This document shows, in pieces, positions 53,777 to 64,000 of a stretch of 64,000 nucleotides of DNA. Under the pieces are notes generated by a model. That model was not told where the DNA came from. It made no database searches and was given only the letters and a program-made list of their open reading frames with translations. The stretch comes from Phorcus lineatus. Its lineage: Eukaryota; Mollusca; Gastropoda; Trochida; Trochidae. Positions within the stretch are counted from its first letter, which is position 1; the number at the start of each line of letters is the position of its first letter. Location of the stretch: NCBI GenBank assembly GCA_921293015.1, contig OV121086.1, positions 47,323,402-47,387,401 on the forward strand, in the 5' to 3' direction. The position numbers and the translations under genes are program-made.

Positions 53777-55831
53777 TATATGAACTTATAGATGCACTTT
53801 ACATTAATATTTGGCTTTGGTTAGACTAACGAGTTTGCAAGGCACTTTAGAGAAGCTAATTGGGCTTGATTATGATTTTCCCCGAAGTTTGATGTAATTG
53901 AATTAAACTCTAGGATTGGAATTAGATCAGAAGTGTCATTTACTGTAAAGAACTTGATAAATAATATGAGGATGAAATGCAAACTGAAAAAAGTAAACCT
54001 GTTTTTTCTGAAACATAGGGCAATGTTATGTAACCGACGGTTTTGTGTTAGTATGGCAAAGAAAACGCATATCTTTTTCAAAATATCATCTGAATTGATG
54101 ATTATATTTACATTGATTTTATTGAAATGAAGTCTAGAGAAAAAATACAACTTTTGAAGGCCAGTCACAGTTGTATAGATCCTAGTATAAGCTATGAATT
54201 GTCACATTAAAAGAAGAATCGAGTTAAATTCCATAGATTTTAAAAAAAGACATTCATTTGAACTTTTGTACTATAACTCAAGTCGAAAACAGAACACACC
54301 TGTCGAATGATATGGTTATGTCGTTGAATACGTACTTATTTAATTCTTGTTATCATTATAAATATACCTACTAAACAGAGACTCAAATATTCGAGATTTT
54401 AGAAACGTGCCATCAATGTTGAGTTTCTTAATATTGTTGTGTTATTTGTTGAACAATGTTGTCGAGCCACTTTTCGAAGACATCAGTATCGGAATTTACT
54501 GGTATGAAGGTAAATTTTAGTTGATTTTTCTTAGAGGTGAATACGTTCTTTAGACTTCATCGGCTGAATGCTTAATTTCATTGACATTCAAAAAGATTAT
54601 CAATAAGATTAAGGTATATGAAACCTAACTACCTTTTTCAATGAACATAGATATGTTCAATTGGTTTCCTAATGAAAGTAAATGACTTTATGAGGGTTAA
54701 ATAATCAGCCTTCAATATAATGCAAAGTAGATAAGTTGATTACATTTCTCCATCGATGATGTTAGTGACGTTTCTAGACTTCTTCACGAGGGTCTAGCAT
54801 TTCATTAATATTCTCAAATAAGGCAAATAATCCCATTAGAAGTTTGCATAAAGGGAAATGGTTTCATGGGATATATCCTGTTGATGGCAAAACGTCATCT
54901 CTTCATTAACTTCTTCATGCACTGACACAGAGGTTCTGTTTCTTAATCTTACTATTGAACTCTCTTGAATATGTAATTATAATATTTTGCATCTTGGTAC
55001 CAGACCATTTTCCGATATGAGGACTTCGATCTTCAAGCAATAGAAGCTCTTGTAAAGTATAGGATTATCAGAATAGGTTTCGTTATTTCGCGCACATTAT
55101 CTGCCCCGGCCGATGCGGGAAAATTTATGGAGCACATTTTATTACCACTGATTCAATTAAAACGGTTTTCCCGACTACGTCAAGCATTATTTTCCTTTAC
55201 CCATGTGCGCTTTGAATCGTTCATAGAAGCGAAAACAGTCATTGTAAATTGCATACGAATCATGATCATCTATTTGTTTTGACCATTGTATATTGTTTTC
55301 TTTAAAATGCAGTATGTTATTTACTTTTACTGATTGACTTTTTGCCATTTCTTTCTTTTATAATTGACCATGTAGTCGTATGGGTTGTATTTTAACCGAG
55401 TTTCCTATTGTTACATATTCGTCTGACGGTTTTATGCTCTCCATGATAATATCATTATTATCTGAACAACAATCCCACCACAGATTCTCTAAGACCAGTC
55501 ATAGCATTAGTTGTAGTTTCTGCAGTACCAGTCTGAAATTACAACTTTTTAAAATCCTAACATTTGTAAATTATTCACCATTCACTTGATTAAGCGGTTC
55601 TTATTTTCAATGTTTAAATTCACCTCCTAAAGGAATTAATTACTAGAAAATATTTCTATCTACACATTTCCTATTTTATGACGTCGAGATCCGGGTCAAT
55701 AAAACATAAAAATGAAATAGCTAGTTTAAGAATATTCTATGTCTGATAATTTTTTTCAAAGATTTTTACGCCTTTAAATTTTTCTATCCGACTTCAATAA
55801 TGCTTGGAATTTGACACGCTTCTTATTTCAG

Positions 55832-56031
55832 TTCGTTCAGGAACTTTTGAAAATTGTCCAGCTGCATAGGCAAAGCCATAAGGGTCGATTTGTTGAAAAC
55901 CTTATATTGTACCCCCAAAAGGCATATTGTGTTAAACTAACACCAGAAGACGTCTATCAAAGTTCGAGTAAAGTGTTCAAAACATTTTCAAAATGAACTT
56001 TTATTTTGATCAGAATTTCCCTCCTAATAAA
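55832..56031 (+). other. Weak candidate terminal exon, unrecognised
   Basis: An acceptor-like CTTCTTATTTCAG is followed by a 54-codon frame (FVQELLKIVQLHRQSHKG..., ending ...SSSKVFKTFSK), stop at 55994-55996, and a perfect AATAAA at 56026-56031. I do not recognise the peptide. The combination of acceptor, frame and hexamer is suggestive but can arise by chance in AT-rich DNA; it could be a remnant of a gene or transposon. Confidence 0.15.
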
Positions 56032-56382
56032 GTCTAAAACAAGGTAATTTCAGGCCTGTATAGCAACTTCATTTGATATGCACAGTTACCTGGTACCAGA
56101 CCCGTACAAGGTGATTGCATGCTGCGTTCTATCACCATGACAACGTCAAACATATTTTTGCACCTATAACTCAAGTCGATTGTAAGGTTTCTTTTGTAGA
56201 TTTGATATGTATTTGATTACATTTTGCACTTAATTGTCTTTCACAAAGTCTTTCATACATTAGTCAGACGCGAGTTGACGTTATTTATGCACCTATCCTG
56301 TTCCTAGTTTCTTCACGTTTCCATGGCTTCTAGTTTTTGCGAGTTTGTGCGAGGAGTAACTAGCACGTTCCCTTATCACGCA

Positions 56383-56450
56383 AAGTCACGCGTGACTTAG
56401 ACTAGACGGTACATCTGTGTACCCCTATTGTATCTGTAGTCACGTGACTA
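56383..56450. promoter_or_regulatory. Paired palindromes AAGTCACGCGTGACTT and TAGTCACGTGACTA
   Basis: The first (56383-56398) is a perfect 16-bp palindrome and the second (56437-56450) a perfect 14-bp palindrome. They share the half-site AGTCACG. The second is TCACGTGA, the extended E-box bound by MITF/TFE/USF-type bHLH-zip proteins in animals. Function here is inferred only. Confidence 0.35.
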
Positions 56451-59400
56451 ATCATGGCTACTAAAACACGTTATTTTCTTACATTGATAACGTCGCTGTG
56501 ACCGATGGACATTCAAACACGTATAACTCAGGATTTTGTCAGTAGTATTCGTTAGACTTCGCTCAACCACAGTATTCACATTTGGTTGTCGTTTTTTCGC
56601 AGAATGTTAATGTTATTTTTCTTGAAAATGTATATTCAATAGAATTTCATTTCCACATCCCTTCATGATAGCGCACTTCAGAATTGCTTCGTGTAATTCA
56701 ATACTAAATTACAAAAGCAGTTCCAGTTATATTGGAATTTCGTCTCCATCTTACTAAGATACGATTTCGTCTTTGAGATGATCCCTCTACAGTGTACTAT
56801 TGCTACCTTCTTTAAAAAGTGTCCCATAAGGGGAGACTACTCTGCAGGACAGTTGTTTCTGACCCTGTGCCAGCTTCCACTATTTTATGAGCTACATTTT
56901 TACTCAACATCCATCTTTAATAAGCACTCCGCTATCACTCTCTGCTAGACATTGCTTGATTGCTACTGGTGAACATTGTTATTTTACAATTTCCAGGTAT
57001 TAATAAAAACCCTTAAAATTATTAACAGGCGTTTGTTTTCTTTCGAACCCAGGTGAAAGGAAAGCATACTGATGGAAAGGAAGAAATCAGTGTTGCATTT
57101 GTCAGCAGCAGACATGGCGTGCTTGGGACAGTGTATATAGGTGAAAATGCCTCAAGAGGAATATGTCAAAATTTCCCTTGTCTATAACATATATTTTGTG
57201 TATATTTTTAAATCGGATCAACATTATATGTATTATGAAAGCTAAGCGATAAGATAGAAAAGAAACGAATATATAATCTGTTTTTACTTACATGGCACTC
57301 AACATATATAATATAATCTGAAATGAAATGAAGACATGTACACATTGCACAAGTTCAACAAGTAAACAATTTAACTATATAATTGTTGTTTGCAATGTCC
57401 AAAACTCAAACGTAAAAGTGAAAGAGGACAGGTAAAGGCAATCAATTAATGTTATTGATGTTTATTTCATAATGCATATGTTAGTAATTTCGCACTTTGA
57501 AGCACACAACAAATCCTGGACGTTGATTGGTTGAGAGCAAAGTCATGTGATCTGAATTCCAGAGGTTCATTTCCCATGACCTCTCGGAAAAAACGTTCAT
57601 ACTTGTGTGAACAGTTTCTAGCCGATCTAGGTCGTGTGAACATTTACCGGAACTACTTTCTCGGGTCTCACATAAAATCTAGCGACGACTTTATATAAAA
57701 TCTGACTTACCATATTCGCCTTTCTTTATTCAATAAAATTAAAAGAAGAAGTTGAATATAATCATTTGCCAAATTTAAGATTTTTCATAATTCTTAGATA
57801 GGCATTGATTCAGGTGTTACAGGGTTTTGAACTGAAGAGAACAAACGAGAAACATTTATCGATACAGTCGCAAGAGAAACCTCACATTACGATAAATATA
57901 GGAAGCCATAACGTACCAAACCTGACCAAGTCATGAGGTATCAAAAACTTCATAAGGTCATCCTAATCACAATGTCACTTAACAACTTTCTTTTACATAT
58001 TTTGTCGAAAAGACACGAACAAATGGCAGCTTGTGGCGGCCGCCATGACTTGGTATTCCTAAGGAAAATAACTCTCATCTCTTGTCCTTTCGTGATTTTA
58101 TTTCTGTTTACCCTTCATTTATAATGATTTAGCGCTGCTAGTCTGCAATATCATGATTTTCACGAAATAAACGTGCGGTAAAATTTTGCATAGAAATTTT
58201 TCTCGTTGACAACGTTACTCGTTCAGAGGCTAAGACAAAATTTGTATTACTCCGCTGTTAAATTCCCGATATGGTGCAAAATTATAAGAATTGAATGTCA
58301 GTTTGTGTATTGGTAATGGAAAATGAACGATGTCAAACCTACATTCAAACTCTCATGTGAACCCGATCGTAATCGGTTAAACATGAAAATAGTTTAGAAA
58401 CAGGAGAACAGTTTCACTATACATTGCATGGTTTTGCTAACTAAGACGTGAAAACAATATTTGGAGTCCGAGTTTACAGTCATATAGTTTTTAGAATTCT
58501 TAGTCGTTAAGACTCTGGATTCATAGAATCATTACGTATATCAATTTAAATCTGTGATAATGATTAAGATTATAGGGTAATAAGGAAACTTGTTAACGTT
58601 TAAAGATTATTCCCCGAGTCAGTGTGTCATATTACTTTTGGAAACAAGTGTGAATTATTGTAATACCCATCGAGAACGAAGGTTTAATAAATATATAAAT
58701 AAAATGTGCACCAATTTTGTTTCCAGGTTCGTTTGTTGTTTCATGCCGTTACAGTTGAAAATGAAGGGAACAAGGGCTACAACAATCATTGCTCGACGAA
58801 AGATATTCGTGCAGAAGTATACATATTGAAAATATGTATCTACTTATGTTCCGCCAAATACATACAAGTATTCATTTACCACGATGACCCAGCAAATACC
58901 GTAGATGTTTACAATACATAAAATAGCAGATGAATAGGTTTGTATAAAATATGACATTCAAGCAAGAAAATGTATGAGTTTATAGTATGATGATCGGGAA
59001 AATGATTGCGAGCGAAGCATTATAACATACACGATAAATAAGGGTGTTTTTCTTGGATATAGAGTTAACAAATATATTTGCTGAATGATAATGAAGCAGA
59101 ACTATATGTATGTTTGATGTATTTGATAATCAAGCAAATGAATGTGTACCTAAATGATAATAAAATCAGCCTGGTGAACACATACGTTTGTAATTTGAAA
59201 ATCTAGCAATTACCGTTTCAGTTATGAATATGAAACAATATTTAGGTTAACATAATATGATGATGTATTTTGATGTGTTTGAAAAGCAGTTCAATATCAT
59301 AAGAGACTGTTCTTATTACTGTCAGTTTTTATTTTCACTAAAAGTTAATTGAATGTTTCATACACGAATAGGACAGAAAAGGGTGTTAATACATGAAATG

Positions 59401-60825
59401 AAACAACTTGGTCGGTCATTTCATTTCAGCTATCACCTGCTATCTTGTCCGGTATTCCATGCGTGCATAACAACGATTCAGAAAAACATAATAATACCTT
59501 TACATGTACGGAAGAATGATTTATGCTTGTAAAACGATTCATGTTAAAGTGATTGAATCGCAAATAGAAATTTTGATTAATAAAACATGTTGCCACTGTG
59601 GTTTTGAAGAAATAAAATTTAATGAAAGATGTATTTTAGGAGCTAAGACGTAATAAAAAGCAAAATCGTATCGTTGATTTCCATGAAAAAATTATACTTG
59701 AAACCTTTTGGCTAGATTTTATAAGTTGCAGACACCATACTTTAACACTTACACGCTTTCAAGTATGCTTGAATTAATTTCCTGACGAACACTGGGTGTT
59801 CTTTAGCAAACCATCTGAGGTAGCTTTAAATCCCTTGCACGTGCGATGTTAATTAAAACCGCCAATACTGAATATGTGTGAAGCATTTGCAAGTGCAACA
59901 CGTGCTGGGCGGTTTTGCCATACCACGTGTTGTAGAGAATTCAGAGGTAAAGGAAATCTTCTTCAAATATCTGTGATGTTGGTGAACTCGACAAACATAT
60001 TAATGAACACATTTGGCAATTGTAAAAAGGCATTTGTGATATTACAAATATAAACCTCCCACATGTTCGAAACGAAAAGATCGGCAAACGTTTTCTTGTA
60101 TGCTGTAAATGATTTATACGTATTGTAAAGATGAACATTTGCACCAGGGCCTCCTGTCACAAAGCAAGCTTAACTAAGGTTAACCTTAACCCCCATGCTT
60201 TAACATTGCACTATAAGATCAAGTGAAAGGAGGCCTTTGACTCTGTCACAATCTACATTAGCAGACTTGAGTATCGGCAGATTATAAATATGGTGTTGGT
60301 TTCAATGTGAAATAAATTACAATGAACGTTACAAAGAAGTGAGACTGTTTCTGCAATACAAAGTTTACATCTCTGGCATTCCAAAGTTTATCAAAGACGA
60401 CATTTTTCAAAGAAATCATAATTATCAGTTTCACGATCACAGTTCTGTACCGTTAAGACATTGTATTGAAAGAAGACAAGCAAACAAAGTCGATTATATC
60501 CCCGCAAAGTGCTAAGTGTGAATATATTGAATAATGATTACAGAGCTGTATTACTTCAATTGTAGTCAACTTTAATAAGCCGGGCCACATGTTTTGCTGA
60601 AATCTGTTCCTAACTTTAACAAATCGTTGGAAATGAAATCATTCTATACAAGACTTTAACATCCTTAGTTTCGGTGGACACGGTCGTTATGGTTTTTGAG
60701 TTTTGGTCCATAAAAAACATCCAAGTTGTGCTCCCATCCTAACTACAAACTACAAAAATCGGAGTTCTGGTTTCTTTGTGGTTCAAATACCGCCAGGGGC
60801 TTGACAACTTTTTTTTACAGTAGAG

Positions 60826-61016
60826 ACACGCAGTTTTAGTGCAATGCTACGCTGAATTTCAGTGCAGTACCACCGATGGTTTGTTACTCCCAACCGATGC
60901 TCGCAGGTTTCACCTCAATACATAGCCACAATCGTGTTGCGGGCTTCCTCCGTGCAATTATACTAGCAGCCGCGATGTAAGTGAAATACACTTGAAAGTG
61001 GCGTTAAACCCCATAT
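60826..61016 (-). mobile_element. SINE-like interspersed element, minus strand
   Basis: Read on the minus strand, the segment begins GGGGTTTAACGCCACTTTCA, then GTATTTCACTTACATCGCGG, GGAGGAAGCCCGC and GTGAAACCTGCGAGCATCGG. From memory this closely resembles the GGTTTAACGCC...GTATTTC...GGCGG short repeats abundant in mollusc genomes. No coding capacity. Boundaries are approximate, and no poly-A tail or target-site duplication was established. Only one copy was seen in this window. Confidence 0.55.
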
Positions 61017-64000
61017 TACCTCCCCTCTGGTTTCTTGCACAGGTGAACAAACAGGCAGAGGTAATTTTTATAATACCTGACAACATCGTTATGGCTTGGA
61101 TAACAAGACGTTGCAAACAAATTAAAACAAACGATATATTCTGAGCAACAATATATAATAACACAAGTGTAACCTTGCATACATACCACAAATGTTACAA
61201 GCCCTAACTTTGTAGCACGAAAATATCTAATGAATGTATTCAGTCTCAAATTCGAAACCAAAGACCCCTCAAGAGAGCGGCTCGTATTCTGTAGCTCAAG
61301 ATTAATTAATTATTAGGGTTGATGTCATATCAACGTGACATGAAGTACCGCTAGACTGGCATTGACAAACAAGTGTGTTGTTAAAATAACTGAATAAATC
61401 AAAAGTTAAAGGTTTGTTACTGTTTTTCTACAGGCATATGATATAAAGATAATCTAACTCAAGTGTCTTCTGGTATGAAATATATCAACAAGAGTTGATA
61501 AAATTAACAGATATCCGACGGTTGCCTAGGATGTAATTACCCTTACCATCGTCTAGAGGTTGAGATATTCTGTCTATTATCCAAATTTATTTTTAATCAT
61601 ATGTCCGTATAGATGTACATCCCTGAACACTGCACTACCCCACCTGCACTAGAGCAGTGATGTAAATTCACAGAGCATCTCTTCACGAGAGCCACATCTT
61701 AGAAGACACCAATTTTATGAATGTAAAGCTAAGCTTGCGTGTCTACATACATAAAACACTAGCGCCCGCTACTTACCACTGAAAGAAAATAACAATTTAA
61801 CTTTTTCCACGGTGGTTTGAATAATCGTATACTTCTCTTATAAATACAGCATTGTAGTGCTCTCTATATCTCAAACTTTATGTTGAATTAAACTGCTTAC
61901 GATTCTAGGTTGCAGTAATCTTTGTAAAATGTATTTAAGGATAATATTTGCTTTTGTAATTCAAGGAAATTAAAGCAAATATACACTTTTTCCATTTTTC
62001 ACGTTTACTCAAATAGTGATGAAATTGTAATCAATGCAATGACTGTGAAAAACGTATCATACGTACTCATTATCATGTTTTTTTGTCAGTATTGTAAAGC
62101 ATATGTACGGGGTTTTTATATCGTCTATCATGAACGAAACATTTTGTTTCTGGTGGTGTACCAACATTGTTTTCTAGGCATTACCGGTGAACATAAATGT
62201 CTAAATATATTTTCAAATCGTATGTTTTCAACACACAATGTGGTCACACCCTCTATTGAATTTGCTAATTGCCTTCTAGTGTTGTATGAAAACAGGGTGT
62301 GCCATTTTCCCCTATTTTATTATATAAAGTACCGTTAATCAGCAATCAAATTATAGACAACAACATCATCATTAGTCATAATGATGCATTAAATGTAAAT
62401 TAACGAGTCAATAAAACCACAATTTTAAATCAGATGAGCTAACCTTATAATATTTATTTCATACTTTATCTGTAAAAAAATCCCTCTGTTTGGAATTCTC
62501 TCCCTCACAGAGATGGCTCAAGCAATACATTCCTATACTATTCTTTGTTCTATTACGAACGTTTACAGGGTTTCTGGAAGATTCACCAAGCCGCAGAAAA
62601 ACACAAGACAAAACAGCTACCAAGTTTAAGCCGTTTAAGGATGGTCATGCAATATAAGAACTAGAGCCCGAGATGACTGAGGAAGGTATATGTGCAGGAT
62701 CCTAGAACATTCAGCCCTGTGAACGGGGGTATGATTAATAATGATGGTTCATGTCATGCAAAATTGAAACCAACAGTGGCGCTTAAGCCTTCTGTTGCAA
62801 TTGCATGTTCCCTTTTATGACAGAAAGCCAGACCTGATATAGATATATAGATGTTCAAGATCGGTGGCACTGTTAGTCGTCACATCAGCCTTTGAGATAT
62901 GATTACCTGCTGATCGTGTCTGCACAAGGAACAGCTGATTGGAAATAGCGACATAAGGTGTTTCATTGAATCAACACAACTAAGAGCTGATTATATGTCT
63001 GATGATAGCATACTTACTTGATACATCAAAGATAGAGGTGGGCCTTAACACATGATAATTTATGATTGACGTCAAAAATGACATATACGCGTTGACACAG
63101 GGACTCATACGATATTTAAATGTACATCTGATGTACATTGCAATGTGATTTACACCAATTTAGAATAATTACCTTCTGATAAAGACCTCGGTGTCTGCTT
63201 GTAGTCTCTTGTATTTGCATATTGCAGCTGTCTTATACACTCACAAAACAGTAACCTTGAGGTGACAAACAAACGCTATAAAATTCCAGATACTATCGTC
63301 TTATGAACTTAAAATTAATTCAACGTTTCAATTTTCGAAAATAACAACATTCCAAGAGTTTATTTGAAATCAGATCTCAAATCAAACATTTAACTGAATC
63401 AATTGATTTTATACAACATGTAAAAAAGAGCGTTGTTTTAACTACTTTAAAATTCATAAAGGAAAAGTAGTTGAAACACTTACAGTTGAAGTGTAAAACG
63501 TCATGTTCATATAAATATTGCTTAGTTTGTCAAAGTACCATACAAGTATGTCTAGAGATCTGAATAACACTGTTCCGATCTTAAGCATGGTAACCTTCTC
63601 TATACAACAGTGTTACATTCCACAATCTCATTAGAATCAGTCTAAGCTTACACGTGTTTTTCCCTGCGTTAAGATATGGTCATTGTTTGCCCCATACGAG
63701 AACACATAGCCATAGACATATCATGTTTAGTGTCAAATATGTGTTTATCTTCATAGTTTGTGCAGCTTATAATCAACCGGTTTTGATATTGTTGTATATA
63801 ATATATTCATCAATCTTTTGAATTAACTTTCAATTATTTTTAAAATCCCCTTTTTTTATTGGGTATTTAGAATGTTCTTTGTTTTCGATTTCGATTTAAT
63901 TTACATCGTTTGATCCGCTTACAATTCGAGCGAAGGTGGCATATTTGCGCTACTGACAGTGGAAGGGAAGCAACCCATGGTTCTTGGACTTCTGATTTGT
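61017..64000. other. Gene-free stretch to window end
   Basis: AT-rich unique sequence; a plus frame of 99 codons (62039-62338) has no recognised domain. A perfect inverted repeat AATGTACATC-t-GATGTACATT lies at 63119-63139. Nothing else supportable. Confidence 0.5.

Larger units (their letters stand above)
51457..53790 (+). other. Probable 3' UTR of the Kv4 gene, extent uncertain
   Basis: Sequence after the channel stop codon. For about the first 600 bases the base composition is more balanced than in the introns, then it becomes AT-rich. I see no further channel coding sequence. The first perfect AATAAA I noticed downstream is at 53771-53776; weaker ATTAAA hexamers occur at 53242 and 53568. 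A 3' UTR of about 2.3 kb would fit a neuronal channel gene, but the real cleavage site cannot be placed without transcript data. Confidence 0.4.
53791..60825. other. Gene-poor stretch downstream of Kv4
   Basis: AT-rich sequence. Two weak exon-like segments (55832-55996 and 57053-57140) and two related palindromes (56383-56398 and 56437-56450) are reported separately. Around 60140-60200 the words CCTGTCACAAAGCAAGCTTAACTAAGGTTAACCTTAACCC look like a fragment of a dispersed repeat. No gene identified. Confidence 0.5.

Overview
The window is AT-rich animal nuclear DNA with sparse coding sequence, long introns, several tandem repeats and short interspersed elements. The only gene I can identify is the 3' half of a Shal/Kv4-type (KCND family) voltage-gated potassium channel on the + strand, in four short exons (42458-42620, 44828-45010, 50678-50836, 51175-51456). 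Exon residues match insect Shal in places (residues DREF..NG after the LEKTT motif, and the SGAAF stretch) and vertebrate Kv4.2 in others (the VTTAI stretch and a C-terminal -S-x-L). Together with repeats that resemble ones common in mollusc DNA, this suggests a lophotrochozoan, most likely a mollusc; the species cannot be named from sequence alone.

Layout. Positions 1-42457 carry no recognisable exon. Kv4 needs roughly 370 residues upstream of exon 42458 (T1 domain, S1-S5 and pore helix), and no frame here shows them. This stretch is therefore probably one very large intron of at least 42 kb, or that intron plus DNA upstream of the gene. It contains a 20-bp tandem array (1511-1650), an interspersed repeat (2495-2890), a strong hairpin (4120-4162), two copies of a foldback MITE-like element (4832-5188 and 11667-12034), a pyrimidine-rich microsatellite (13839-13928), a TGATC-motif cluster (18447-18665), a 60-bp satellite (24132-24812), a local duplication (30090-30380) and further repeat fragments (about 40010-40340). 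A 227-bp tandem duplication (41984-42437) ends 20 bp before the first recognised exon.

Positions 42458-51456 hold the channel exons. The four exons encode the end of the selectivity filter, the S6 helix with its PVP hinge, and the whole cytoplasmic C-terminus (261 residues), including a conserved dileucine targeting motif and a class I PDZ-type ending. The introns are 2,207, 5,667 and 338 bp. The first contains a third, inverted MITE copy. The second contains a 1.87-kb satellite of about 42-bp units with local trimeric higher-order structure.

Positions 51457-64000 hold the channel 3' UTR and then gene-poor DNA with palindromes, a SINE-like element (60826-61016, minus strand) and two weak exon candidates that I do not recognise. 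I found no tRNA, rRNA, CRISPR array, operon or mobile element with an intact coding region. I found no convincing previously undescribed protein system; the items most worth checking are the repeat structures in and around the channel gene.
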